Assembly (NCBI GenBank): GCA_039583875.1
Contig: CM077153.1
Location: 117,362,568-117,426,567 of the forward strand
Length of the DNA: 64,000 nucleotides
Reading direction: 5' to 3'
Source: Platanthera guangdongensis
Lineage: Eukaryota; Streptophyta; Magnoliopsida; Asparagales; Orchidaceae
Position 1 is the stretch's first letter; each line of letters opens with the position of its first letter. Under the pieces are notes generated by a model that ran no database searches, was not told the origin of the DNA, and saw only the letters and a program-made list of their open reading frames with translations. Made by a program: the position numbers and the translations under genes. Below are positions 1-10,757 of this stretch, in pieces.

Positions 1-415
1 CTTGCATGTGCAGCTGGACCGAGCGGTCAATAGCGGGCTAAAACCCTTTTTGCGAAGCTGGCCCTCGAAGGCCCAAGTGTAATGTTTTCTATTTTTATTC
101 ATGTATGGCCGGCCTGCGTGCCGAGGTTGGTAAATCATGTAACGGACAAGTGAAACTTTTTGTAAGGCCTTAAGGCTAATGTTTGGGTATTTTTGTAATA
201 ACATTCCTATTGTCATGTTAGTGGACATTCGTGCTCTTATGCTGGGTTCTTGTTTACAACTTATATTAACTGCTTCCGCTAGAATGCTCTGTGTAGGACG
301 TTGAGATTGGTTGGATGGTTTCCATAAGTAACCACCCGGTCTGTCTGTGGTATATGGCGTCGGGCCCCGGCCGGACCTACTGCTATATGTTATGCGACGG
401 ATAGGGGGTGTTACA
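1..415 (+). mobile_element. 3' end of a Ty3/gypsy-type LTR (element R), cut by the window edge
   Basis: No coding capacity is seen. The stretch ends in ATAGGGGGTGTTACA at 415, the typical right end of chromovirus LTRs, which run from TGTAA to TTACA; element Z at 22635-41732 has the same kind of ends. The 5' half is outside the window, so neither a target duplication nor the full length can be checked. Orientation is inferred only from the A/T-rich run after a TGTAATG around 80-90, which resembles an R/U5 segment. It abuts the tail of element S directly, suggesting insertion into S. Confidence 0.5.
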
Positions 416-1190
416 TCTAATCACACTAGCCTTTTGAGTTTCATTAAAAAAATTTCAGGATTATGATAGGATTGTTTTTTTGATTTTATTGGAGAATTTT
501 TTGAAAAATGTATGCTCAAAAAAAGTGTTTTCTTTTGTTTGGCCAATTTCAAAGTGAAAAGACAAAATATGTATGGCCTCTGTTTTGAAAAGAAGAAAGA
601 AAGAAAAAGAAAAACAAAAGGAAAAAAATGAAATAGTAAAAGAAAGAAAAATAGTTTATTTATGATGAAAATTTTTGAAACTTTTTATTTTAGTTTAGTG
701 TGATTTTAATCCTTCATGTTTTTCTTTGAATTCCATTCCTAATCATATGCCTAAACAAAATGTTTCAGTCCTAATAAGTCCTTTTGATTCATGCTTTTGA
801 TTTTTATTTATTACCTAAGTAAAGAAGAAAAGTAAAATAGTATAGTCTTGGATTTGAATTTAGATTTTTGTTATTTGATTGATATAGTTATAATGTGTCC
901 CTTGGATCTAGTAACAACTCAATGCGTTTTTTTCATTTTGTTGCTTTGTTTAAATTTATTTAAAGAATTTCGTTAAAATTTTGGATGATCTATTTTTGTT
1001 AGTAAAGTTTATAAATTGTTAAACCATGTTTAAATAATTGTTTTAAGTTTACGTTTCACCTTCTCCCTACTTAGAATTTCGCATGGTACTTGTGTTAGCA
1101 TAATTAGAATTTTCCTGATTAATCACTTTTATGATAACTAGTTTTTATATTTTTGCTTGAGGACAAGCAAAGCTTAAGCTTGTGGGAGTT
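416..1190 (+). mobile_element. 3' untranslated tail and polypurine tract of a Tat/Athila-like gypsy element (S)
   Basis: This is A/T-rich, ORF-poor sequence ending in TTGAGGACAAGCAA (about 1157-1170) and TTGTGGGAGTT, immediately before an LTR that begins TGATAATACG. A 'gaggacaagcaa ... gtgggagttTGATA' junction is the characteristic end of the internal region of Tat/Athila-lineage elements, where it serves as polypurine tract. No gag or pol of S is present; it would lie upstream, beyond element R. Confidence 0.55.
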
Positions 1191-1434
1191 TGATAATACG
1201 TTTTGTAGTCTAAACTACTAGGGTAATTACTAGTTTTAAATATAGAAATCATGTTTGTAAAGTTTTATTTTGACCTTGTTTTGTATATATTTTAATACCA
1301 CTAATGTTTTCTCTTCTTTTTGCAGATTTTCTCAGTTTTCGACCAAAATGAGCTGACACGCCCCCCTGACACGCCCTCCTTGGGCGTGTCACCGGGCTTG
1401 TAGCCTGATCCCGAGGAAGATTGCTGCCAGAAGC

Positions 1435-2110
1435 CATTTTGTCGAGCTCATTTTGTCGAGCTCATTTCGTCGAGCTCATTTCATCGAGCCCATTTCGTCG
1501 AGCCCATTTCGTCGAGCCCAGCCAGATCATCGAGCTCAGCCTTCAGCCCAGATTTCGTCGATCTCAGCTCATTTTGTCGAGCCCATTTCATCGAGCTCAA
1601 CCATATCATCGAGCTTAGCCTTCAGCCTGATCGTCGACCTCAGCGCTAAGTAAATTCGTCGAGCTCAACATTTTCATCAAAGCTTAGCAATTCCGTCGAA
1701 TTCCTCCAATTTCGTCGACCTCGCCTTCAGCAGAATTCATTGACCTCAGCATTCAGTGTTGCATTCGATGATCATCTCCCTGTTAATCGACCTAACTTTT
1801 TACGTTCGATAAACGTCGAACTACTCCTACTCCTTCTCTTCTCTCCATTCGTCGATCTCGCTTTCTGCGTTCGACGATCGTCAATCTCCCATCCACCTTC
1901 TCTTCTCAGTTCGATGTTTCGCTCAGCCATTTCGTCGAACTCCTCCTTCATTCTGAGTTTGACGCTTTCATCCACCAATTTCGTCAAGCTCAGCCTACTG
2001 TGTTCGACGATCGTCGAGCTTCCCTCCACTTTCTTTTCTTAAATTTCGTCGAGCTCTCCCTCCTTCTCCTCTGATTTCGTCGAGCCCCCTCCTCCAGCTC
2101 GTCGAATTCA
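1435..2110 (+). repeat. Array of TCGTCGAGCTC-type units in the U3 of element S
   Basis: Between about 1438 and 1520 a unit of about 15 bp (TTCGTCGAGCTCAT and variants with CCC) is repeated almost head to tail. Further right the TCGTCGA or TCGACGA core recurs at wider spacing to about 2105. Short frames open through it on both strands but are just the repeat read as codons. It ends some 200 bp upstream of the TATA box, in the promoter-distal U3. Confidence 0.85.
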
Positions 2111-2249
2111 CCTGCTTTTAGAGGACAAGTCCCGCTCTTCCAAAAGCCTGTTGCCGCCATTAATGCACGTCAACTCGTACCCATCTAATCATATTTTCCC
2201 GCCAAAACTCGTACCATAGCCTGATTTTGTACCTGTAATGCCCATCTGA

Positions 2250-2269
2250 CCCCCCCCCCCCCCCCCCCC
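2250..2269 (+). repeat. Homopolymer run of 20 C
   Basis: An uninterrupted C20 run lies about 35 bp upstream of the TATA box of the S LTR. Similar C or G runs occur in the LTRs of Y, W and U in this window. Confidence 0.9.
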
Positions 2270-2303
2270 GCATTACATGGGGGCGTGACCATCCCGAAAA
2301 CTC

Positions 2304-2311
2304 TATAAATA
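2304..2311 (+). promoter_or_regulatory. TATA box of the S LTR
   Basis: TATAAATA followed by GAGC is the standard plant LTR core promoter form. Transcription would be expected to start about 30 bp downstream, defining the U3/R border near 2335-2340. This is inference from position only. Confidence 0.7.
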
Positions 2312-3420
2312 GAGCCCGAGCATTCAGAAAAAAAGATAGAAATTTTGGGAGAGGGGAAGTGCTGCCATTTTCATTTCTCCCTTAGTGTTCTCACTCTCTC
2401 TCTCTCTTTTATTTTTATGTTTCTGTTTATTTAGATTTCAGTTTTTTGTAATAGTTTAGGTAAGTTTCAGTTCAGTTTTAGTTCTTGCTTAAGTTTTCAA
2501 TTCCCGCAATTATAAAATTTTTATAGTTCAGTTGTAAGCTCCTTGTTTGATTTAATATAAAGTTTATTTACTTTTACTTGTTTCTATTTTGTTTCAATGT
2601 ACTCCTACTCATCTCTCTTCCTCCACTTCACCATGAGTAACTAATCCTCCTTGTACTCGATCTTGATGATCCGAGGTTTGAGTTGATTAAGTTATGATGC
2701 TCTAGTTTGCTTTTTCTTTGTAAGGTTTAGACCTTGATTCACTCTTGAATAATCGTGTTTGGAGATATATTATCGATGTGTATTTTCCATCTTTGTTTCC
2801 ACTCTTAGTTAGCTGAGAGGCTCGTAGTTTGGAGTGAACGCTCAAGAGTAAAGAGAGTTGCAAGCACCCTCGAGACAGTCAGACATTAAATCTCTTGGAT
2901 TGGAGTGAAATCCAATAGCGGGGTTCACCGCGTAAAGCGAGCTTTAGGCCTCCGATTTGGATGAGAGTTCGGTCGGACCTTCCTAAACTCAGGTGGGCAC
3001 GACTTCGATAGAAGCGTGTTCATGCTTCTAGAACCTCCACAGTCAAGGTCCTTTGCCTAATTAAGTTAGAGTTTATTATTACATGTTTTTGATCAACTTT
3101 AGCCGAGGTGATTCTCTATCGAGTGCTTTTCTTTATCATTGTTCAACCCCTCGTTGCAATCGATTTTAGTAGCTCTCTATTTAACTGCTAGTAGTTCTCT
3201 TTTTAGAGCAATATTTCTTTTCTTAATCATATTTACCTTTCTCTTAAACCCTAAAACAATCTCTCGATAAGATAATAGTTTTCGTGTGAGTAAGATTACT
3301 CAACAGTTCCCGGATTTTCATACGACACTTATGTCCCCTAGCTACATTTTGATAGGTATACTTGCCTCGTTGGATTGCTAGTTCAGTTTTTAGTCTCTTG
3401 GCAAATATTTCTCACACCAT

Positions 3421-3624
3421 AGCCCCATACTGATGGTGCATAAAGGCAATGGATATGCCAAGGGCTTTAAGAAGACGAAGGTGGGACCTAAGTCTGCTCT
3501 GGAGCCCAAATCTTCTGCACTGAAAAAGAAAGGTTCGTGGAAAGAGGGAAAGTGTCACCACTGTGGCAAGGCTGGTCATTGGAGGAGAAATTGTCCTTCA
3601 TACATTGAGGTTTGCAAAATATGA
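3421..3624 (+). pseudogene. gag: gag C-terminal fragment with CCHC zinc knuckle (E1)
   Basis: The frame contains a basic lysine-rich stretch followed by CHHCGKAGHWRRNC, a perfect C-x2-C-x4-H-x4-C knuckle that binds retroelement RNA. The N-terminal part, present in E2, is missing. The reading frame runs on to a TGA at 3622-3624, just after the knuckle, and pol continues in another frame. The fragment has no start of its own and is not a functional gene. Unlike E2, all three cysteines of the knuckle are intact here. Confidence 0.85.
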
Positions 3625-6600
3625 GGGTAGGTATGACTTCTGCTTCAGGTATTTATGTTATAGAGATAAACCTTTCTACTTTTTCATCATGGGTATTGGA
3701 TACTGGATGTGGTTCTCACATTTGTATAAATGTACAGGAACTGGGAAGGAGAAGAATGTTGAGTAAAGGAGATGTGGACCTACGCATAAGCAATGGAGCA
3801 AGAGATGTTGTTGTTGTTGTTGTGGGGGTTTTCCGTCTTTTTTTGCCCAGTGGGCTTGTTTTGGAACTGGATAACTGTTATTATGTTCCTGTAATAACTA
3901 GAAACATTATTTCTATTTCATGTTTTGACATGATTGGATTCTCTTTTCTTATTAAGAACAATTGTTATTCTATATTTAAGAATGATGTTTGTTATGTTGT
4001 AGCCTAAATATTTAATGGTTTATATGTTTTGAGCTTTGACCATCAGATCTATAACATAGAAAATACTAAAAGATTAAGAATAAATGACTCGAACCCTACG
4101 TACCTTTGGCATTATCATTTGGGCCATATAAATGAGAAACGCATATCCAAGCTCCATAAAGATGGGTTACTGGACTCATTTGATTATGAATCATTTGAGA
4201 GATGTGAATCTTGTTTATTAGGCAAGTTGACTAAGGTCCCTTTCACTAGCTTCAGTGAGAGGGCCGATGATCTCTCGGGTAGAGTACATAGTGATGTATG
4301 TGGACCCATAAGTTCTATGGCTAGAGGTGGGTACTTCTACCTTGTTACATTTACTGATGATTTCAGTAGATACGGATATGTGTATCTTATGAAGTGCAAA
4401 TCTGAAACCATTGAAAAGTTCAAAGTGTTTAAGAATGAAGTAGAGAACCAATTTGGTAAGAAGGTGAAACCGCTCCGATCAAATCATGGTGGAGAATACC
4501 TAAGTCATGAGTTTCATGATCATTTGGAAGAATATGGTATTGTATCACAGCTCACTCCACCTAGAACACCACAGCATAATGGTGTGTCTGAGCGGAGGAA
4601 TTGTACTTTGTTAGACATGGTGCGATCGATGATGAGTCATGCAGATCTGCATGTTTCCTTTTCGGGTTTCTCTAAAAACTGTTGCTTTAACACTAAATCA
4701 TGCTCCAACGAAAGCAGTTCTAAAGACACCATATGAGATATGGACTGGGAAGCGTCCTAGTATGTCGTTCATTAAGTTTTGGTGCCGTGAGGCATACGTG
4801 CGACATCAAATGCCTGAGAAGATAGAACCAAAATCGGATAAGTGTTATCTTGTGGGGTATCCTAAAGAAATTAAAGGGTACTATTTCTACCTAGTGTTTA
4901 TCGTGAGGACTATTGTCTTTCTTGAGAAAGAGTTCTTTAGTAGAAAGACTGCTAAGGTAGAACTTGAAGAAGTTCAAGAACCACAAACAGTGAATGAACC
5001 AGAATTGGAACCTGAGTCAGGACTACAGGTTGTTATAGCTGGAGAGCCTACTCAAGAAATACATGTTCCACGTAGATCTGGTAGACCAAGGTTTAAACCT
5101 GAGATATATGGATTTCTTGTGTCTCAAATAGGTAATGTGTTGCTCATGGATCATAATGATGAGCCAGCAACCTACCATGAGACTATGTGTGGACCGGACT
5201 CTGAGAAGTGGTTTGAGGCCATGAAATCTGAAATGGACACCATATATAAAAACCAAGTATGGACTTTGGTGGAATCACCTGAAGGGTTAAGACCCATACG
5301 GTGCAAGTGAGTCTACAGGAGGAAGACTGACATGGATTGGAATGTACAAACATTCAAAGGGTGACTTGTGGGTAAAGGTTTCAAACAAATTCATGGTATT
5401 GACTATGATGAAACTTTTTCCCCTGTTGCTATGGTTAAGTCCATTAGAATTCTGCTTGTTATTACTGCATATTATGACTAAGAGATCTGGCAGATGGATG
5501 TCAAAATGGATTTCCTAAATGGAAACCTCCTTGGGGAAGTGTATATGACACAACCCGAGGGTTTTGTATCTCCAGGTGAAGCCACTAAAATATGCAAGTT
5601 GCAGAGATCAATTTATGGATTAAAACAAGCTTCTCAAAGTTGGAATCTTCATTTTGATGAAAAGATCAAAGAGTTTGTTTTTATCAAAAACGAGGATGAA
5701 CGTGTGTTAACAAATGGATTAGTGGGAGCATAGTTGTCTTCCTGATATTGTATGTAGATGACATACTGCTGATCAGGAATGACAAACCGACCTTATAAAT
5801 TGTTAAGAACAACCTATGGAATTGCTTTTCAATGAAAGACTTGGGTGAAGCGACTTATATACTTGGTATTAAAATCTATATAGATAGATCAAAGAAGTTG
5901 CTGGGTTTGACCCAAAGTACATATATTGATAAGGTGTTGAAACGGTTCAACATGCTTGACTCTAAGAAAGGATTCTTACCCATATCTCATGGTGTGAGTC
6001 TCTCTAAGGACCAGTGTCCTAGGTCTTGTGAAGATAAGGACCACAGAAATTTGATTCCATATGCTTCGGCAATTGGGTCAATCATGTATGCAATGATATA
6101 TACTAGACTCCATGTATCTTATGCCTTGAGCATGACTAGCAGGTATCAGTCTGATCCCGGTGAAAGTCACTGGATTGCCGTTAAGAACATCCTGAAGTAC
6201 TTGTGAAGGACTAAGGATGCGTTCTTGGTATTTGGTGGAGAGGAAGAACTCATTGTAAGTGGTTAGAAGGATGCTAGCTTCCAAACTAATAGGTACGATT
6301 CAAAGTCTCAGTCAGGGTTTTTGTTTTGCCTAAATGGAGGTGTTGTTAGCTGGAAGAGTTCCAAGCAGGAGATAGTTGCCAATTCTACGACTGAGGCCGA
6401 GTATATTGTCGTTGTAAATGCAGCGAAGGAGGCTGTATGGAATAGGAAATTCATCGGTGAGTTAGATGTAGTTCCTATCATTGTTTGTCCCGTAGATCTA
6501 TACTATGGAAACAATGGTGCAATTGCACTTGCTTCGGAACCTAGATCTCATCAGCGCTCCAAGCACATACTTTGGTCATTCCATCTAATTCGAGAGATTG

Positions 6601-6735
6601 TCAATAGAGGAGATGTGGGCATACGCAGAGGCCGACTGAGTTATTGTGGATCTACTAACAAAGCCGCTTGCATAGAGGAAGCATGACGATCATGTTAGAT
6701 CTATGGGTATACGATACCTAAATGATCAACTATAG
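3612..6735 (+). pseudogene. pol: Degenerate copia pol (protease, integrase, reverse transcriptase, RNase H) of E1
   Basis: Copia domain order is visible across at least three frames. The protease signature VLDTGCGSH lies near 3690. The integrase zinc-binding region (YLWHYHLGH ... CESCLLGK) is at about 4100-4230. The integrase core has HSDVCGP, a second aspartate region and NGVSERRN (about 4290-4600). Reverse transcriptase has QMDVKMDFLNGN near 5490 and the YVDD box near 5750 (after a frame change). RNase H has TTEAEY near 6390. Stops and shifts occur for example at 4005, about 4680, 5308, 5730 and 6204. The family encodes one polyprotein for replication in virus-like particles; this copy cannot. 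Confidence 0.9.
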
Positions 6736-7692
6736 TTTGAGTCATGTGAATTGTATATTTGTTGTTTGTAAAATATTTCATTTGATGAATAAAAGTATTG
6801 TATACATTTCATTTATATATTTGGCAAGTTCTTTTATTATGCAATTATTTCTATTGTGATAGAGTAGTTCAATTAATAAATGTCCTTAGAATGTTTACTT
6901 CCATAGGTTAAGTAATGACTTGAAGTGAGAACCTATGATATTAGAGGCTTCATTCTTAAAAGTCCCTGGTTGTTGTATCATCTTAGAAGCTAAGGGTGAT
7001 GATGATACATTTAAGACTAGCATGTGCATTGACTGATGACCCGTCCTCACAGGTCATGATATTGTGATATCAAGTCATCATATGGGTACTTGTTATGAAC
7101 AATTTATACTGAACAGACCCATCGTGAGAATACTTTGTGGATTGTTATATGAACGTGTCACAAGTATAGCTCAAGTGGCAATGGTGTTTGTGGTCCTTTA
7201 ACCTGAAGTCACAGCTTTCACTGAGTGAGGAAGAGCGTGATTTGATGTTATCAAAAGTCCATTCTTGAGAAAGTTGGATGATAAAAATAGTTATTGGGTA
7301 CGTTACGAATCATTTGGGTGTTTGCGTGTGAGCAGAGATAGGATTTGTCCTCCTATATGACAGGAGTTTCCCCATGGGCCTCTTGATGGAATGGAGCTGA
7401 GAAATACATGATCATGCTAGGTTGAGTCAATATATGATATTGGCCTCACCAATTTCTGCAAGTCCATTCTAGATCAAGAAAACTAGGATTGAACAATTAT
7501 GAGAGTGACACGATCTGTACTTCTATTTCTATCCGGATGTAAGGGACGAAGGGACATGACAATACTGATACATTGATCACAATGGCTTATGAGTTTTAAG
7601 CTCTTATTGCTTTGGGAGCAATGATGCATTGCTAGATGCCACTCATTGTTTAAGAAGCTTTTGTTTGATACTTTCTAGATCAAGTGGGAGAC
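6736..7692 (+). other. Long noncoding 3' region of E1 ending in a polypurine tract
   Basis: About 0.95 kb separates the end of pol from the 3' LTR. No frame is open, but the equivalent region of E2 (13124-14085) aligns along its whole length, so it belongs to the family rather than being debris. It ends in AGATCAAGTGGGAGAC just before the LTR, with GTGGGAG as the plus-strand primer. Confidence 0.75.
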
Positions 7693-7737
7693 TGTCGGTT
7701 CTACCATGGTGATCTGGAAGTGATCAAGCATGTAACC
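7693..7737 (+). repeat. First 45 bp of the E1 3' LTR, split off by E2
   Basis: TGTCGGTTCTACC and what follows match the first 45 bp of the E2 LTR (TGTTGGAGTTACC...). The LTR resumes at 15257 after E2. The last five bases, TAACC, are the target duplicated by E2. Confidence 0.9.
7733..7737 (+). repeat. Left target-site duplication of E2 (TAACC)
   Basis: TAACC directly precedes the TGTTGGAG start of the E2 5' LTR. The same five bases follow the E2 3' LTR at 15252-15256. Confidence 0.95.
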
Positions 7738-7964
7738 TGTTGGAGTTACCATTGTGATCTGGAAGTGATCAAGCATGTAATCTCACTGCCAACGCGATAT
7801 GAGCCTGCAGGGTCGCACATAAGAGATGTGGAGAAGTTGGATGACTGACTGTGTTGGTAAAGGTTACCAATCACCGACCTGAATAGGGTTATGGGCAAAG
7901 TGTTACCTTATAGGATCATCGGGTTGGGCAAATTTTGCCTTGAAGGGCTGGTTGGGATTGTCGT

Positions 7965-8310
7965 CCGAGGGTCGATGACATTAGTCGAGAATCATCTTCT
8001 GATTCCCGCCGATCGGCGAGAATCGTCTCTCTGATTCTCGCCGATCGACGAGAATCGTCGAGAATCAATTGTTGATTCTCGACGATCGACTACATCGACA
8101 ATTGTCGTCGACCACGGCTCGACGATCGTCGAGTATCGTTGTGTATCGTCGAGCGCGGCTCGACGATCGGCGAGAATCGTCGAGTATTGTACTCTGATTC
8201 TCGCCGATCCTGTATGATACTCGTCGACTGATTCTCGCCGAACCTGCTTAGTGATTCTCGCCGATTGTCGCCGATTCTCACTGATTGATACTCGCCGATT
8301 CTGAACTCTA
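7965..8310 (+). repeat. CpG dyad array (TCTCGNCGA) in the E2 U3
   Basis: More than a dozen copies of GATTCTCGCCGA, its complement TCGGCGAGAATC, and CGACGATCGTCGAG occur in alternating orientation over about 340 bp, forming overlapping near-palindromes. One runs from about 8033 to 8056. The block ends about 50 bp before the TATA box. The same block is at 14320-14660 in the 3' LTR. Confidence 0.9.
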
Positions 8311-8361
8311 TTTTCGGGTGGTCTGCGGATAGCGATTTTCCTGGGTTTATTTATACCTTGG

Positions 8362-8369
8362 TATAAATA
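8362..8369 (+). promoter_or_regulatory. TATA box of the E2 5' LTR
   Basis: TATAAATAG lies after ATTTATACCTTGG. The equivalent box in the 3' LTR is at 14710-14717. Transcript start is predicted near 8395-8400. Confidence 0.75.
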
Positions 8370-8904
8370 GGACTCTTAGGGTTTATCGAAAATAGAAGGG
8401 TTTTGGGCTCGCGATTATCTCCTGTAGCAGATCGAAACCCGACGGAAGCCGTTCCGCCTTTCGCTCCGCCGATCCCGATCCACGTCGTCGACGGAAGAGT
8501 TCCGCCGCCGCTGTGTTTGCTCCGTCGACCGCCTCTTCTCCAGCAACTGTCGCTGGTGCTGCTCTTCCTGGCGCGGACCTAGCAGTCCGTGGAATAGCCG
8601 AGGTGCGGTCTTCTCCTTCCCAATCTTCCGTGCGACGGAAAGCTCGGCGTTCTCCCGCTCATGTGGACTTCTGCAGAAACGTGGACACTATTCCACGTAC
8701 AACTCGCCACTAGCAAGCAGATAAAGTTTGGAGCATCTCCGTTGAGTTGTGACTCAACGCCACCGAGGTAATTTTTGCCTAGTTTTTACTAACTTCTTAA
8801 TTCAACGTTCATGGCCCGATCCACATCTCTTTGGGTTTTTCTTGATGTTTATTTTTCCGCTGCGTGCACAAGCGTTGTGCCATCCTCATAGAGAAACCCA
8901 ACAG

Positions 8905-8917
8905 TGGTATCAAAGCG
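8905..8917 (+). promoter_or_regulatory. Primer-binding site of E2 (initiator tRNA-Met)
   Basis: TGGTATCAAAGCG starts two bases after the LTR end. It matches the usual TGGTATCAGAGC primer site with one change. Confidence 0.9.
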
Positions 8918-9884
8918 AGGTTTCGACAATGACTGTTGTTTTGGAAGTTGTGTTATTCCAGTGCGTGTAAACGTAGAGATTTAGAAGTGTTCTAAATGTC
9001 TAGATTTAGTCTTGGTACCTCGCCAAGAACGATTGGAATTTCGGTGGATTTCTAAGTGTTAGAAATTGTGATCTCCTTAGCAGTAACCATCCCTCGATTT
9101 TGTTTTGGATTTTGAATCCAACAAAGAGAGATGAGCTTGTCTACTGCTTTAAGTTGAGCTGTCTTTGCCTTTGTCCAATGCATGTAAATCTGAGGATTTG
9201 GAAATTTCCGGATGTTCAGATTTAGCCTTTCCTTCTATCAAATGTTGATGGTGTCAGGATGTGCACATAAGGGATGCATGTGGTTTTAGAAGAATTGTTT
9301 TTCTTTGGATGTGCACGTCGATCAAATGTTGATCATTGTTAATTGTTAACCTATATTTGAAATCCCTTCATCAAATATTAAGTGTTCGGATGCCTTCCGA
9401 TGGATGACACTCTTCCTGCCTCGATCGATGAAGTGTGGGCTTGCCAAAGCAAGGTGCATTAATCTATCTTGGTAAGGGTGCGAGCGGATAATTGTGATAT
9501 CCCACTGTCGACATCGGGTCCAGCTTAACTAGGTGACATCAAAGGTTGAGTGCCTAGAGGCATAGGGTTGGCATGCACCATATGATGGATGCGAATAAGG
9601 AGTTATTCACCAACCATACAAGAATTGCATGAAGATGCAATTGGCAAGCGTTGCCTACCTAAATAACCGCATCGTGAGAGGAACGCCAAAGCGGACTCAT
9701 AGTGTTGGTGAAATACGGATCTTGTCCACTAAGAGAGTAGCTCGCATGAACTCTCCGAATTGTTAGTGAGGGCTATCATTTCGAATAAAATAGTGGGAGT
9801 TTTTTAATTGAAGTCCTAATTAGAATAAATTGTAATTGAAATTTAGGTACTGATTTTATTCTGCATAAATTCTTGTAGAATTCC
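8918..9884 (+). other. Untranslated leader of E2
   Basis: About 970 bp lie between primer site and gag start with no convincing frame. Short frames before gag start are scattered. Such leaders carry packaging signals in LTR elements, but nothing specific can be named here. Confidence 0.7.
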
Positions 9885-10757
9885 ATGGCAAGCGTTGCGC
9901 ACTCCACGTTGTCTCTGAGAGCCATCCTTGAGAAGGATAAGCTCAGTGGGACAAATTACATGGACTGGTATAGGAACCTGAGAATTGTTCTCAGGCAAGA
10001 GCGAAAGCTCTATGTCTTGGAAGAAGAAGCCCCCGAGGTGCCGACCGGGAACTCTTCCCGTACTGAGAAAGATACTTATAAGAAGTATACTGACGATGCT
10101 TTGGATGTCGAGTGCCTTATGCTTGCCACCATGAACTCTGAGCTTCAGAAGCAACATGAGAACATGGGGTGCAAGGAGATTGACGAGCATCTCAAGAAAA
10201 TGTTTCAAGGGCAGGCTCGTCAAGAGAGGTTCGACATCACGAAAGCGTTGTTTCAGTGCAAGATGGGAGTTCGAGACTCAGTAGGGACTCACGTACTCAA
10301 GATGATTGGGTATATAGAGAACCTTGAAAGGCTGGGTTTTCCTCTTGGTCAAGAGTTGGCTACGGATCTGATCCTGCAATCGTTGCCGGACAGTTATGAG
10401 CAGTTCGTCTTGAACTACAACATGAACGAGATAGACAAGACACTGCCCGAACTCTTAGGCATGTTGAGAACTGCCGAAATCAATATGAAGAAGGCCAAGC
10501 CTGCCAGCCCCATACTGATGGTGCATAAGGGCAAGGGCAAAGCCAAGGGCTCCAAGAAGACGAAGGTAGGACCTAAGTCATATCTTGAGCCCAAGTCTTC
10601 AGCACTGATGAAAAAGAAGAGCACGGTGAAGGATGGAAAATGCCACCACTATGGCAAGGCTGGTCATTGGCGGAGGAACTGTCCTTCGTATATTGAGGGT
10701 CTGCAGAAATTGAGGGGAGGTATGACTTCAGTAGATACGGATATGTGTATCTTATGA
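9885..10757 (+). CDS. gag: Gag protein of E2 (290 aa, frameshifted C-terminus)
   Basis: Gag forms the virus-like particle and binds element RNA. The ATG at 9885 follows a long leader and starts the copia gag N-terminus (MASVAHSTLSLRAILEKDKL), with the family's helical domain through about residue 200 (LGFPLGQELATDLILQSLP). A lysine-rich stretch and a zinc knuckle follow near residues 250-265. The knuckle reads CHHYGKAGHWRRNC: the second cysteine is tyrosine, whereas E1 has all three. The last dozen or so residues are out of frame because of the deletion junction near 10726, so pol continues in another frame. The gag core is open and probably translatable; RNA binding is likely impaired. Confidence 0.9.
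   Translation: MASVAHSTLSLRAILEKDKLSGTNYMDWYRNLRIVLRQERKLYVLEEEAPEVPTGNSSRTEKDTYKKYTDDALDVECLMLATMNSELQKQHENMGCKEIDEHLKKMFQGQARQERFDITKALFQCKMGVRDSVGTHVLKMIGYIENLERLGFPLGQELATDLILQSLPDSYEQFVLNYNMNEIDKTLPELLGMLRTAEINMKKAKPASPILMVHKGKGKAKGSKKTKVGPKSYLEPKSSALMKKKSTVKDGKCHHYGKAGHWRRNCPSYIEGLQKLRGGMTSVDTDMCIL

Larger units (their letters stand above)
1191..3420 (+). mobile_element. LTR of Tat/Athila-like gypsy element S, right end lost
   Basis: The LTR starts TGATAATACG right after the polypurine-like tract. It holds in order a TCGTCGAGC-rich array (1435-2110), a run of 20 C (2250-2269), a TATA box (2304-2311) and about 1.1 kb of R/U5-like sequence. The right boundary is uncertain. A CTCAACA at 3299-3305 could be an LTR end, but similar LTRs continue further, and at 3421 sequence of another element (E1) begins abruptly with no target duplication. 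Length is therefore 2.1 to 2.2 kb. The copy looks like a 3' LTR truncated by deletion or recombination. Confidence 0.55.
3421..7692 (+). mobile_element. Element E1: old, 5'-truncated copia retrotransposon, internal region
   Basis: E1 is closely related to E2 (7738-15251): the two align from E1 3421 (E2 about 10502) through the end of pol and the long 3' noncoding tail to the polypurine tract. The 5' LTR, leader and most of gag are missing; the left junction at 3421 falls within gag just before the zinc knuckle. E1 keeps the protease and first half of integrase that E2 lacks. Its frame is broken by many stops and shifts, so it is a dead, older copy. Its 3' LTR is split by E2. Confidence 0.9.
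7738..8903 (+). repeat. 5' LTR of E2
   Basis: It begins TGTTGGAGTTACC and ends GAAACCCAACA, directly followed by the primer site. Inside are a CpG-rich dyad array (7965-8310) and TATAAATA at 8362-8369. R/U5 is GC-rich (CCGCCGCCG near 8500). Confidence 0.97.

Noticed and set aside
1421..2042. Several short frames on both strands rich in Ser/Arg/His/Phe
   Set aside because: They are the TCGTCGAGC repeat read in different frames; no start context and no domain.
8090..8281. Arg/Ser-rich minus-strand frame over the E2 U3 array
   Set aside because: Palindromic repeats open frames on both strands by chance; the same occurs at 14438-14629.
8513..8713. Possible small protein in E2 R/U5, repeated at 14861-15061
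   Set aside because: It is preserved in both LTRs only because the LTRs are young copies; it lies in LTR sequence and has no recognisable domain. A uORF role cannot be excluded but is not supported.
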